Source: Allium sativum
Lineage: Eukaryota; Streptophyta; Magnoliopsida; Asparagales; Amaryllidaceae
Length of the DNA: 64,000 bases
Direction of reading: 5' to 3'
NCBI GenBank assembly: GCA_030737875.1
Contig: CM060910.1
Location: 617,657,303-617,721,302, forward strand
Part shown: piece by piece, positions 20,590 to 32,752 of the stretch
Position numbering within the stretch: position 1 is the first letter of the stretch
How the letters are laid out: each line of letters begins with the position of its first letter
Notes under the pieces: generated by a model
Databases searched by the model: none
Seen by the model: the letters and a program-made list of their open reading frames with translations, nothing else
What the model was told of the DNA's origin: nothing
Position numbers and translations under genes: made by a program

Positions 20590-21772
20590 CGGCGGATTAG
20601 GTAAATAACCATAGTTAACAAGGATTATGGAAATAAGGCTAAGTGGTAAACCTTAGTTAAGGGAAACTAAGTAATAATTCTTAGTCAAGGAAATTTGGAC
20701 CATTTCTTAGATAGATTAGTAACCTGATACGTTAGGTCAACGTTTAAGTATGCGTGTAGGAGCAGGCTATCTGATTTAGATAAAGGCTCCAACGAACTGG
20801 GTAACGAAGCAGCGGCTTCGGGGAACGTGAGGATATTCTTGGGATCCCTCTGTGAGCTGCCAGGTCATTATACTAGGCTCACGGGAGGTTGAGGTCTGCG
20901 GTAGAAGAACCAAGAATATGCCTTGGTTGCTATGCGAGCGACCTAAAGACTGGGGTGGATAGCAGTGAGTCGACGAATACATAAGGTGCCCGAGATAGCA
21001 AGTTCGTCGATCATCTACCATCTTGAGTCAAGCATGTACGTACGGAAAGGTAGGGAACACCCAACAGACCATAATTGCTATCTAATTATGGGTGAGGTAG
21101 GCCGTAGGATGTGGGCTGGCCGGAGTGTAGTTCTCAGGCAAGATTTTCTCTTGTGTTGCCTTTCACTAGTTGAGGGAGGGGTCTCGTGGGACCATAGCCA
21201 CGTGTAGAAAAGCAGACCTTAGTATCTGCATCGGCAGATAAATCTAAAGCTCCCGACCGAGTCTTGTATTTCTTGTTTTGCCCTGTGACAGGACTCGGAT
21301 GGCACGATGTGATACACGTGCATACAGTTATAGAAAAACGATTCACGATGAATGCGTGGGAAAAAGGGCGCGGTTGAGGGTTAGCGTAATCCCTAGTGGC
21401 CTAGGTGGTTTAACCCAAACCGAAATACGAAAGCGTGCAATAGGTAAGCGTAATCCCTAGTGGTGCTAGGTGGCGTAAGTCCTAGTAGTTCAAACGATGA
21501 TTCATATGGAAGAGCCTAGCTAGAACAAGGGTGACAGTCCAAACGATTTCAAGGATAATACGACATGAGGAAGCCCGTACGAGGTATGGCAAAGGACTGA
21601 ACTTATATACATGGAAAGAAACATATGATTTGAGTAACCTATATATGCGATATATTAGGTTGACATGGACCATTACACGACTTTGAGTAAGGGACATTCA
21701 TGGTTAACACATAACAAGGCTGGGATACTAGTACGGAGGGTGCAGAGACAATATACATGTAAAAACCAGTAA

Positions 21773-21808
<36 letters not shown>

Positions 21809-22056
21809 AATTCCATAGAACGTTAGACTAAATAGATACCATGGGACATGATGCTTGATAGGAACCTGACGGCCTGATACCTTGTTTTATCTGACATCGT
21901 AATTTATCATGACACCTTAGTGTATCTGGGTACAGTAGTTCATCCTGTTATTTTGGTTCAGTTTATCTATCTTGACATCATCCTTGTGTTTACTTTCAGT
22001 TTATGCATGTCATGTCACCTTTATCTGTTTTTATGCTGGAAGTAGATAGGACTTAC
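20590..22056 (+). other. D LTR segment without genes, with AT microsatellite
   Basis: LTR sequence of higher complexity. An (AT)n run is at about 21776-21804. No coding or RNA gene is supported; open frames here are short and unconserved. Confidence 0.6.
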
Positions 22057-22071
22057 CAGTCTTTATGACTG
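22057..22071 (+). promoter_or_regulatory. CAGTC-TTTAT-GACTG stem-loop (D)
   Basis: The same stem as in C and E with a changed loop, followed by ACCCC and a C/T run. Confidence 0.55.
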
Positions 22072-22459
22072 ACCCCGTTTCTTTCGCTTCTTGTCTTCCG
22101 TTTCCCCCCCCAGGTTACAGGGAGGAAATACTGTTGTTTAGTTCAGACTTCTTCGGCTTGAAGGTCATCTTGGATGGCTTGGACTTTCCTTGGCTATGGC
22201 TACTTTACTGTTTTAATAGGGGAATAATTTATGAAAAAGGTTTCATGCTTCTTTATTTCAGCAAGACAGGTTTTGATGTACTCTGATGTAAAAAGGCTTT
22301 TGACCTCATTTATTAATGTTATGAAAGTTTGTTTTTACTTCCGCTATTTTTATATGTTCTGTCTTGTGATATTTCTGTGGATGTTTACCAATAATGCCCC
22401 TCTAAAGCTAGTGCATTCCCTTGCGAGTGACCCTAGCGGAGGCGGGGTGTTACACTACG

Positions 22460-23530
22460 TGGATTTGAAAGTCTCTATCTTGAGTATAGAATTCTCGTGT
22501 GATGCTTATATTCTCGGTTTCATGGGGTATGGGTTGATTTTGGGCATGGATTGGTTGTCCAGTTTTGGAGCCATTCTTGATTTTTGAGCATAGGGTTGAG
22601 AGGCTCATGACTCGCCTCGGTAATACCCTAAAAATTTCTAGTAACCCTACGAGTCCCATCATGTTGTGTTATCTTGAATCCCTCAACTCGTCTAATCGAT
22701 AGTTTGCAATCGGTGAGGGTGGTCCGAGAATATCCTGATATCTTGGGTGATGTGAAGGGGGTTACCCCTAAACGAGAGATAGATTCCCGCATTTATCTGG
22801 TTGATAATGCCAAGATAGTTTCGTGGCCGGTTAGGCACATGGTCCCGCGAGATGAGAGTTAAGAAAGCAAGTCAAGGAGTTGCTTGAAAAGAACTTCATT
22901 AGACGAAGTATATCTGAATGGGGAGCGCCTGTGGTATTTGCTACCAAGGCAGATGGTTCTCTCCGACTTTGTGTTGACTATCGAGAGTTGGATAAGCTGA
23001 CTAAGAAGAACAGACACCCGTTACCGAGGATTGATGATCTCTTTGACCAGCTTATCGGTGCTTCTGTTTTCTCTCAGCTTGATCTTGCTACTGGATTCCA
23101 TCAGCTCAGGGTAGCTGAAGATAGTATAGACAAGACTGCGTTCAGAACTCCAGATGGATTCTTCGAGTGGCTTGTCATGCCGTTCGGCTTGACTAATGCA
23201 CCCGCATATTTCGTGGACTTGATGAGTAGGGTGTTCAGGGAGTTCTTGAACAAGTTTGTCGTGGTCTTCGTAGATGATATTCTGATCTTCTCTAAGGATG
23301 AGGAAGAGCATGCAAGGCATCTCGTGGAGGTGATGGATACGCTTAGAGCGCATCAGTTGAAGGCCAAGTTCTCCAAGTGTCACTTTGGAGAAGGGAAGTT
23401 AGATTCCTTAGGCATATAGTATCTAAGCAAGGCTTAGCAGTGGATCCCGCTAAGGTAGTTGCAGTTCAGGATTGGAAGACTCCAAGGAATGCAACCGAAG
23501 TAAGAAGTTCTCTCAGTTTTGTTAGTTAGT
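22460..23530 (+). pseudogene. Protease end and reverse transcriptase of element C
   Basis: After D the protease resumes with YGLILGMDWLSSFGAI (second protease hallmark), followed by frame changes and a linker containing VVREYPDILGDV and PKREIDSRIYL. RT is open at 22880-23419: [42 protein letters not shown] and the catalytic FVDD, so the active site is present. The frame fails at about 23400 and again near 23520. After VRSSLSFV the homology stops; the RT connection and RNase H are missing, so a deletion must have joined RT to the integrase region. Confidence 0.85.
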
Positions 23531-23539
23531 AAGCGTCCC

Positions 23540-24140
23540 TTGAGCTTAGACCTACCCTTCTGGATCAAGTAGGGACTTCACAGAAGGAAGACCCGCAGTT
23601 AGTCGAGATCATGGACAAGTTGATTCGAGGCGAGATGGTAAGTCACCTCGCTATAGATGACAAGGGATGGCTAAGATGCGATGAGAGAAAGAAGGTTCTT
23701 AAGATGCACCTCACCCGAGGAGGTGGCCGAGTTTGTCCCAAGGTGCATGTTGTGCCAACAGGTTAAAGGCCGAGTCATAGAAGCCCGGTGGGCTATTATA
23801 TCCATTGGAGGTCCCCGCAATGGAAGAGGGAAAAGCGTCACGAAGGATTTCGTGGATGGACCGTCCAGATCAAGAAAGGGAATAAGAGCATGTGGGTCAT
23901 AATAGGTAGACTCACGGAGAGTGCTCATTTCACTCCGGTAAAGAGCGAAAGGACTGCATCATAACTAGCGACAGTTTACTTTCAAGAAATAAAGCGGTTG
24001 CACGAGGTTCCCTAAAGTATAGTTAGTAACCATGACTCAATTTTCACTAGCCAGTTTTGGAATAGTCTACGGGAAGTCATGGGCAAGCGACTGAATTTAA
24101 GTACGGCCTATCATTCGCAGGCGGATGGTACATTTCGTTC
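23540..24140 (+). pseudogene. Degenerate integrase of element C
   Basis: In shifting frames one can read DPQLVEIMDKLIRGEM, then EEVAEFVPRCMLCQQVKGR (Cys pair of the zinc finger), KDFVDGPSRSRKG (first catalytic Asp region), SMWVIIGRLTESAHF, and SNHDSIFTSQFWNSL, where the second catalytic Asp has become Asn. The stretch ends at LSTAYHSQADGT. Several stops and frameshifts are present. It cannot give an active enzyme. Confidence 0.8.
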
Positions 24141-25316
24141 AAGCATGAGTTATAGAAAATCACGTTAGTAAGAGCAATTGGCGACGAGGGTTGGTATTTT
24201 CAAGAAAAGTTCTGCTGCGTGGAATACTTTATAGTAAGTAAACAAGATCCAGGATTCACTAGTGAATTTTGGAGAGCTTGCATGAAACCATGAGGTCATA
24301 GTTATGTTTAAGCCAAGAATGATGGAAGAGTAAGTGAAAGAGGAAGACGAGAGACGACAATGAAATGGGTTCCAACTCATATTTGGAAATAAGAGTTAAG
24401 AAGCCAAGGAATCATGAAGTAAAAGACGGTCAAAGCACAGTGGAGTTAAACTCAAGGAAACGTGACTTAAAAGACTAAAGGCTAGATACGCGCATCATAT
24501 CTCTTTCTAAGAGTATATCCTTGATCCTTGTTTTCCTATGGAACTTACTCGCATGTTATCTTTTTACGTATACCCTCTCGGTCCCATTCTCGATCCCATT
24601 TCTGTTGTAAACTCCATAAGGGGGTATGACTCATCGGTTAGTAATACATGTCAAGGTTTGAAGGGGTCCGTTAGGTTGATTAAACCTTTTGGGCTTTTAT
24701 AGGATTGGGGTTAGGAAGGGATTTCTTGTAATCCGAAAGGGGTATATCCTGCTTATCTTCCCGATCTCTTTGTAGCATATCTTTTGCTATCCATGTTTGT
24801 CTTGATTATCTAGTTTATCATGTTAATCTTGTCATGAGAACCTTAGGTAGAAACCCTTTGGATGAAACATGTGTTTGAAACATGTTATGCTTGGTGGTTG
24901 CAAGTGGTTGCAAGTGTTTGCAAGTGGTTACTCGTGGATGCATTATACACGTTAGGGACTAGATCGGCTCACACACTCCTCATATTGCATATGCATGAGT
25001 GTTTATGCTTATTCATGGATGAAAATTTTTGTGTTATCACATGGATGTTGCATATGGATGTATGTTATGTGCACGCATATAGATGTTATACATTATGTTA
25101 GGAATTGCATACATATGGATTCATTTCACTAACATAATTTGCATTGATGATATTTGCATTAGATAAGTACATATACACACACCTTTGCATATGATAATAC
25201 AACATTTAGAATCTTGTAAGGACAATGATTGCTTGTGGATGATGTTTTGAGTAGATGGATGTTGGATGGTAGGATACGTTCTTCCTAACTTGAAGATTTC
25301 GGGGACGAAATCCTTT
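24141..25316 (+). other. Decayed integrase tail and 3' untranslated part of element C
   Basis: Just after 24141 homology to integrase breaks up. A short piece at about 24250-24290 (FTSEFWRACMK) looks like a second, displaced fragment of the catalytic core. From about 24480 there is no recognisable coding sequence up to the GGGGACGAAAT box preceding the purine tract, a box commonly found just before the 3' LTR in plant Ty3/gypsy elements. Confidence 0.6.
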
Positions 25317-25329
25317 AAGGAGGGGAGAA
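25317..25329 (+). other. Polypurine tract of element C
   Basis: AAGGAGGGGAGAA directly before the 3' LTR, the expected plus-strand primer site. Confidence 0.9.
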
Positions 25330-28300
25330 TGTAACAACCCGTATTTTCAATAACCTGTTATAACATAAATCGAGGCAGAATTTAAATCTAAAATCTGAAT
25401 CAAGGGAAACGGGCTATGCCATTGCGTTCGTCTCAGAAAAATACGCGAAGTAGAGTCCGAGTTTTCGAAAATCGGAGTCCGTATGACCAGATTAAGGCCC
25501 AATGAAGTTTTCAGAAAATTGCAAGTTCAAAACAGATTTCAAATTCAAGTTTGAATTTGGAAAATTAGGTCAGATTGGGGGCAGGCGGGAAAATTCCTGC
25601 CAGAGCACCCAAGTCGACAGCCCTGTCGACTTGGGAGTCGACTTGGTTGACCCAAGTCGACAGCCCTGTCGACTTGGCTGTCGACTTGGCTCAGCCGGGC
25701 AGTTTTGCCTGGTGCGCCATTTTGGGAGATGTGTTGAGTTTGGGGGCCAGATTCGGTTTTGAGGGCTGAGATTGGAACTAGGGTTTAATCCTAAGGCCAA
25801 AACTAATCCTAATCTCTATAAATAAGCCCCTAACCTAACCCTAAATCATCATTATTCATTCTAGTAACTAAACTATGGCAAAATCAATCCTCTCATGGCC
25901 TCCACTCTCTTCATAAAATTTCTAAATTATTTCTATGAGAGATTTTCCATGCATACAAGTGTTTTCAAGCTTATATGAGCATCAATAGCTTGCATTCAAG
26001 TCAAGTTTCCATATTTACATCATAAAGCAAGAGTTTTGATCATTTTGGCTCAAGGGTTTTTCTATTAGAGCTTGCATTTTGGGTCTAATTGATTGCATAA
26101 GGGCTTTGTCATATTTTTGTGTCTTCATAAGCATTGTAAGCCCTATTCTACTTTCATATTTAAACTCTAAAGTTAAATGAATGATGCAAGTTTGGTTGAC
26201 CATGTTATGCTATGCAAGTTTATCATGTTATGTTATGCAAGTTTGCCATGTTATGATATGCAAGTTTATCATGTTATGATTATGCAAGTATGCCATGTTA
26301 TGATATGCAAGTTTATCATGTTATGTTATGCAAGTATGCCATGTTATGATATGCAAGTTTACCATGTTATGCTATGCAAGTTTACCATGTTATGCTATGC
26401 AAGTTTGCCATGTTGAGATATGCAAGTTTATCATGTTATGTTATGCAAGTTTGATATGCAAGTTTGCCATATGATATGCAAGTTATGTTATGCAAGTTTG
26501 GGATGATCATTTTGTTCATGTTATCATGTTATGCAAGCTTATCTTGAGTATATGGACATAAAGCTTCAAGCTTTATGCTAAAGGTTTCATTTTGGCAACA
26601 TGTAAGTTATCATATCTCTTATGATAACTTGCATGTGAGGCTAAATGCGAACTTATGGCCATTTCTACATGTCATTTATCACCATGTATCACCAATATGC
26701 TAAGTTTGGTTTTATGCATGCTTTTGAGGCCTAAGAATGTAATATGCAAGTATATGAACATATGTACATTTCATATGCCACCATGTTAAGCTTGTGGCTT
26801 CAACGCTTTTATGTCATAATTATGCCAAGTTCCCTCTTTCTATCCTTTATGCGCTATTGCGATATGTAAGCGATGGGATTGCGTTTGGGGTTGGGTAAAC
26901 GTAAAAGACATAAAAACATAAGCTTGGGAATTTACCTATTAAGTTAGGTCTACCCTTTGGGAATTTACCTATTAAGTTAGGTCTACCCAAATGCTTGAAA
27001 ACTTGTAACATGTTTTGGAAACATGATGGACATGACACTTAGAAAAGATAAGTGTGACCAACTCGAGGTTGGGTTGAGTTTGTAACGTAAACCTACCGGG
27101 AACCGACCGGCTTAACTAGTTGCTACAAACAATAGGACCCAATGTGAGAAGTTAATCATGTTGTACCTTGAACCCGAGGTTAGACCAAGTTGTGGTGTAA
27201 AGCTACCCGGAACCGACCGGCTTAACTAATAACCGCAACGAAGTCTAATGTGAGAGGTTATGGCACGTTAATTAATGCCTCGTGATTAGGGTTAAGTCAT
27301 GGTCCACTTAATACTTAACCAATTTTGGGCTTGGTAGATTAATCAGGGTTAAGTCGTGAACTCATCGTTACACTTAACCAAGTTAATCCATGATTAGCAA
27401 GAGGGTTAAACCGTATTTAACCCACTAGAAAATCCTAGCAATGGGGGTCCACTCCAGCAGTAATCCCAAGTTTGTATCATCATGACCCTAGGGTCTAGGC
27501 TAGGGTGGGGGCACAATTACTGGACTTGAGGTAAGCGACCAAAAACGACGGTAGATTGGTACGCCGGTGTAGTTCCGGGCGGACCATGGTCGTGCACATA
27601 GTCCGAAGCCGGGGAAAACATGCACGGGTACCAGTAGATCGAGACTGTGCACTCATGTTTATGGTGTCCAGGGGTTGCCACCCTAGGGCTTGATACACCC
27701 GACGGGAGACCCTGCACAGTCTGACTACAATTATGTTTGGGCCGTATTGACACCAACACGTGACGAGTTAGGCTTATAGGGAGCCGATCGACTAGACCGT
27801 TTGGTTGGACCGCGTATTAGGGTCACTTCATGTTATTGGGCCAAAGCTTGGGTCAAGGGATCAAACTTGTTTATTCAAGTCATGTTAGTTTGCTAGTACA
27901 CCTGTGGTGCAAAACCTTAATCCTGATTATGCGATGACACCTTTATCTACCTTGTTAGTTAATCATCATGCTAGTATGTTGTTATCCATATGTTCATCTC
28001 AGCTTTCATCATGCCAGTTAACTTTATCAGTTTACATTGATTGTAGTAGGGTTTACTCAGTCTTTTTGACTGACCTGTTTTCCTTTCGCCTCTTTTCTTC
28101 CCTTCCCCTCCCTCCCCCCCCCCCCCCCAGGTTCTCAGGGTGGGAATATTGGAGCTTAGCTTGGATTTCTGATCGCTTGCTTGTGGGATTTCAGCTCATG
28201 TACGGTCTTGACATGAAGCTAGCTATGGTTATCACTTATTTTTGGGATAGTACTTATGTATTTCAGTTTTTCAGTAATGTTGTTTTTATCTAGACTTGTG

Positions 28301-28511
28301 TAATTGGAAAGTTGACATTATGTTGTACCAGACTTGTTTTGAAATGGTTTGAAATCTTCCGCTGTTTTATCTATGTTATTTACTCTGTTTACATATATAC
28401 ATATGTTCTTGTTCTGCCTTGATATATCATTATGCATGTTTACCTGATTCAAACGCCCCTCCAAAGTCAGAGTGCTTGCAAGAGCCACCCTGGCGGAGGT
28501 GGGGTGTTACA
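25330..28511 (+). repeat. 3' LTR of element C (3182 bp)
   Basis: Near-identical to the 5' LTR, with scattered substitutions and small indels (denser in the first 130 bp) and a length change in the C-run before the proposed acceptor (AG 28129-28130). It includes the palindromes (about 25608-25677), the TATA box (25817-25825), the tandem repeat (about 26190-26490) and the stem-loop (28058-28072). Confidence 0.95.
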
Positions 28512-29291
28512 GGCAGACGGCCAGACTGAGAGGGTAAACCGCATCTTAGAAGATTTGTTGCAAGCATGCATCCTTGACTTTGGCAGTTCATGGGAGGATC
28601 ATTTGCACTTGGTTGAATTCTCTTATAACAACAGCTATCAAGCAAGCCAGCAAATGTCGCCATTCGAAGCTTTATAGGCAGGCCATGCAAATCTGTGGCA
28701 TGTTGGGAGGAGCCAGGCAATAGAATAGTCTTGGGCCCCGATATGATTTGGGAAGCATCGGATAAAGTTGATTTTATTAAGAAGCGTTTGCTGGCTGCTC
28801 AGAGCTAACAGAAGAGCTATGCAAACACTCGAAGAAGAGATTTAGAGTTCTTTGTTGGTGATCTTGTGTACTTGAAGGTTTCTCCATTAAGAGGCGTAAT
28901 TCGTTTTGGAAAGACTGGAAAGTTGGCACCGAGGTTCATTGGTCCATTCCTTATTCTCGAAAGGATTGGGACTCTAGCTTATCGAGTATAGTTGCCCAGC
29001 TGGCTGGCAGGGGTGCACGATGTATTTCACGTGTCCCAACTCAGGAAGCATATTCATTATCTAGAGTTAGTTGTGGAGGAAGAAGCACAACGAGATTTGG
29101 AAATTACTCCGAGCTTAGCCGTAAAGAGAGAGTCAGTAAAAATTGTGGGCAAGGAAATTAGAGCTTTGAGGAATAAGAAGATCAACCTAGTCAAGGTCCA
29201 ATGGAGCGGAGACCCTAATGACTGTACTTGGGAGACCGAGGATAGCTTCAAGCAAGCCTATCCTAAGTGTAGAGTGGATATCTCCGAATAG
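28512..29291 (+). pseudogene. Integrase C-terminus with GPF motif and chromodomain (internal A)
   Basis: Continues after element C with [13 protein letters not shown], which carries the catalytic Glu, then [12 protein letters not shown] one-base loss in the YGR codons (about 28673) shifts the frame. Later parts read KLAPRFIGPFLILERIG (GPY/F module) and, at 28992-29291, HDVFHVSQLRKH followed by a chromodomain-like end (KINLVKVQWSG, CTWETEDSFKQAYP). In chromoviruses this domain steers integration toward certain chromatin. Frameshift and stops make it inactive. Confidence 0.85.
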
Positions 29292-29382
29292 CTTTATGTT
29301 GAGGTACATTTATAATACCTTGCATTTTCCGTTTTGTTCCTACTTTACTTTTATTTCCCTTTTCGATGACGAAAAGTTTTTA

Positions 29383-29393
29383 AGTGGAGGAGA
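29383..29393 (+). other. Polypurine tract of internal A
   Basis: AGTGGAGGAGA just before LTR2, preceded by the GATGACGAAAAG box that corresponds to GAGGACGAAAAG in B. Confidence 0.8.
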
Positions 29394-31050
29394 CTGTAAC
29401 AACTCGGAAAATCCGAACCAATTTAAAAATTTTATTTTTAATAAATTGGTTAGAAAATGTGCCCGAATTAAAAATTCTATTTTTAAATAATATTAAAGCC
29501 AGTGAAAATAGTCAATTTTCAAATGACCTCCGTTTTCGACGAAACTACTTTTGTTGGAACCGGAATGTCGAATTATTGCTAGGTTTCAATTTTTAGAATT
29601 TTTCGAATTAATATGTGAGCGTGGCAAAAGAAACTGTGTTTGGTCAGTTTCGGTCAAATTTAATCAGTTTAAAAATAGCCATTTTTTCAAACAGTCTCAG
29701 AATTCGACGAAAATAATTTGTTGGATTCGTATCATCAAGACATAGCCAAAACTATATTTTTTTTGGATTTTTTGGAGTTCGTATGTGGCTCCGGTGGATT
29801 TCTGAATATGTCAGAATTTAATAATAAAAGAATTAATTTTAAATTGAAAAAACGGGGGCTGAGATGACCTCTTGGGCCTGCGGGACATGGTTAGATGGAT
29901 CTGGAATAGGGGTTATTGGGTAGGGTAGCTTCTTGTTGGACTGAAATCTGGATAGTTTAAGAGAAATGGATTTTTTTGTAAAAACACACTAAAACCATTA
30001 TAAAATAGAAAACCCTAATATTCAATTATAAAAATACGGGTACACTGTTCCTCCATCGTTCCCATTCAGCTGAAGTTGCCTCCACTCTCATACCTTCCTC
30101 CTCAAAATTCTCCCTCCACACATCGAATTTCCATATACTCTTTGGAGTTTTCTGAAGGGTTTGCCCTCCTCTTTATTCTCATACCCGAGTCAGCTTCCCC
30201 GTGCCCTGATTTTCGAGAACCGAGCACCCAAAGGCTCGGCCTTTCAGCCGCCGCCGACCCCACCAGGTGCAGCCGCACCTCCCACGACTCCGGGCGCACG
30301 TGCCCCACTCCGAGTCCAACCACCTCCAACCAACGGCACTTCAATCCATTCACCCAATCTCCTAAAAACTGAATTCAAAGTTTTGAACCTTTTTGAAAAC
30401 TCATGGCCGAAATAAATTGGGGAAGAAGGTGATTAAATTCACTAATGACATGATTAATTTATTAATTTTAAATTAATTTCAGATCTTGTTTAATCAATAA
30501 CTCGTCCATACTAAATCGGAATTGCGTGATTTCTGAAGTGTTGGACTCGTACGATCCTGAACTAATATTCTAGACTGAAACGGGGAATTTCTGAGCTGTT
30601 GGAATTTTGGACAAAATCACGCACGACTGTGAGATATCTCTTGTTTTAAATTAATTAATTAATTAATTTTTATTTATAGTTATTCATTTCAGATCTGATT
30701 GTGTGGATGTTGTATAATGATTGTCTGTTGGATATTATGGATTATTATGTAGATTGTCATGTGTTATTTGAATAATTTAATTGTTCGTTTTATTTTATTG
30801 GATTGAGTTAGATAATCAATTCAATATTCATTTATAAAATAAATAATCATAGATCTACATGTGATGGGAAAAATAAATAAATATAATAATATTATTGAAT
30901 TAGTTTACATCATCGATTCAATATCAAGTTATACAATTTGCTTCTTAAATGAATTGATCTAGTTAATCAATTCAACACAAAATTTTTTTTGCCTTTTTAT
31001 TAGAATTGATTTGATTCAACATAGAAAAGTGAATTATACTTTTTTTTATA

Positions 31051-32752
31051 TTTGTGTTTTCACACAAATATTTACATATAAAAAAATGTCCTTTTTATAT
31101 TTGTGTTTTCACACAAATATTTACATAGAAAAGAAATGTCCTTTTTATTTGTGTTTTAACACAAATATTTACATAGAAAATGAATGACATTTTATTTGTG
31201 TCTTTAAACACAAATATTATATAGAATATTGAATGACATTTTATTTGTGTCTGTAAACACAAATATACACATCGTACATTGAATTACATTTTTTTGTGTC
31301 TTTAAACACAAATATTATATAGAACATTGAATTACATTTTTTTTGTGTCTTTAAACACAAATATTATATAGAACATTGAATTAAATTTTTTTTGTGTCTT
31401 TAAACACAAATATTATATAGAACATTGAATGACATTTTATTTGTGTCTTTAAAACACAAATATATACATCGTATATTGAATAACACTTTTATTTGTGTTT
31501 CTAAATACAAATTTTACATAGAACAATGAACGACATTTTTATTTGTGCTTTTAAACACAAATATTCAATGGGGAATTAAAAGGCACTTTTATTTGTGTTC
31601 TTAAACACAAATTTTACATGGAAAAATCAACAGTTCTTTTTATTTGTGTTCTCAAATACAAATAAAACAATAAAAAATAAAAATACATCTTTATGTGTAT
31701 TCTCTAACACAAGTATAACATGACTTTAGAGTGGCACATTTTTACTTAAATTTTTTCAATGAAATTATGACATGAAAAATAAAATTTCATTTTGTTGCAT
31801 TCCTTAATGCAAACGAAATATAGAAAAATGAAATTACATTTTGTTGCACTCCTTAATGCAAACGAAATGTAGAAAAATAAAATTACATTTTGTTGCATTC
31901 CTTAATGCAAACGAAATTTAGAAAAATAAAATTACATTTTGTATTTGCATTCAAAAAAATGCAAACGCTGCATAAAAATAAATTTACATTTTGTGTTTGC
32001 ATTCTAAAATGCAAATGCTACATAAAAATAAATTTTATATTTTGTGTTTGCATTTTAAAATGCAAACGCTACATGGTAAAGAAAATAATGATAATTTTAT
32101 TTTATGTTTACATTCTATAATGCAAACGGTTCATGAAATTAAAAATCTTATTTTATGATTGCATTCCACGATGCAAGCAATACATGTAAATTAAAAATTT
32201 ACATCTTCATTTGCATTCTACAATGCAAACGAAACATAGAAAATAGAGAATATATTTTTATTTGCGTTCTACCATGCAAATAAAACATGAGAATAAAAAG
32301 ATACACTTTTGTTTGCAATTTTTGATGCAAACAAATTAATAGGAGAAAAATTCACATTTTGTTGGCAAATCTAGATGCGAACAAAATATTTAAAAGAAAG
32401 GTTACATTTTTATTTATTTACATCCCTTAATGTATATAGACATGAAATAAAAAGTTGTTCTCTTATTTACATTCCTTGATGTAAATAAAATTAGAAATTT
32501 AAAGATACATTTTTATTTGCATTCCTCAATGCAAATAAATCATGAATAGGATAATATACATTTTTATTTGTAGTCCATAATGCAAATAACGTATGAGAAT
32601 TAAAAGTTACATTTTTAATGTAAATTTTAAAAGGAGAGAAAAGGATCATATTTCATTTAGAAAAATGTTTTACATTAAAAATACAATTTTATGGTAATAT
32701 TAGAAGCGTAGAAAGAAACTCACAATTTGTTCATAAAAATGGTCTGAACAAA
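31051..32752 (+). repeat. Hairpin array of LTR2
   Basis: The same array as in LTR1, unit for unit. At 32516-32522 and 32529-32535 the arms read TTTGCAT/ATGCAAA where LTR1 has TTTGCGT/ACGCAAA, so both arms changed and pairing was kept. Confidence 0.9.

Larger units (their letters stand above)
18626..22113 (+). other. Putative LTR leader intron (D)
   Basis: Donor CCTAT|GTAAGTTC matches the plant consensus well. The acceptor is CCCCCCCAG|GTTACAGG with AG at 22112-22113. The stem-loop CAGTC-TTTAT-GACTG is at 22057-22071. At 3488 nt it is the longest in this family, and it contains the expanded repeat array and the AT microsatellite. Confidence 0.5.
17887..22454 (+). mobile_element. Solo LTR D (4568 bp) in the protease of element C
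   Basis: Begins TGTAACAACCCG and ends GGCGGGGTGTTACA with perfect 5-bp target duplication. Its first 200 bp and its last part match the LTRs of C, so it is the same superfamily. It is about 1.4 kb longer, mainly through the GGTTAAGT array. There is no internal region, so it is a solo LTR. Confidence 0.93.
13315..28511 (+). mobile_element. Ty3/gypsy element C, complete but defective, carrying solo LTR D
   Basis: 5' LTR 13315-16488, primer-binding site, decayed gag-pol, purine tract, 3' LTR 25330-28511, flanked by GGCAG. The element is inserted in the integrase of internal A. Without D it would be about 10.6 kb. The two LTRs are very alike, while the coding part has frameshifts, stops and a large deletion (no RNase H). 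Confidence 0.93.

Noticed and set aside
21776..21804. AT microsatellite as a possible origin or cruciform
   Set aside because: An ordinary dinucleotide run inside a solo LTR; nothing supports a function.
24240..24290. Independent second integrase gene in element C
   Set aside because: Only a few residues (FTSEFWRACMK) match; it is a displaced fragment, not a gene.
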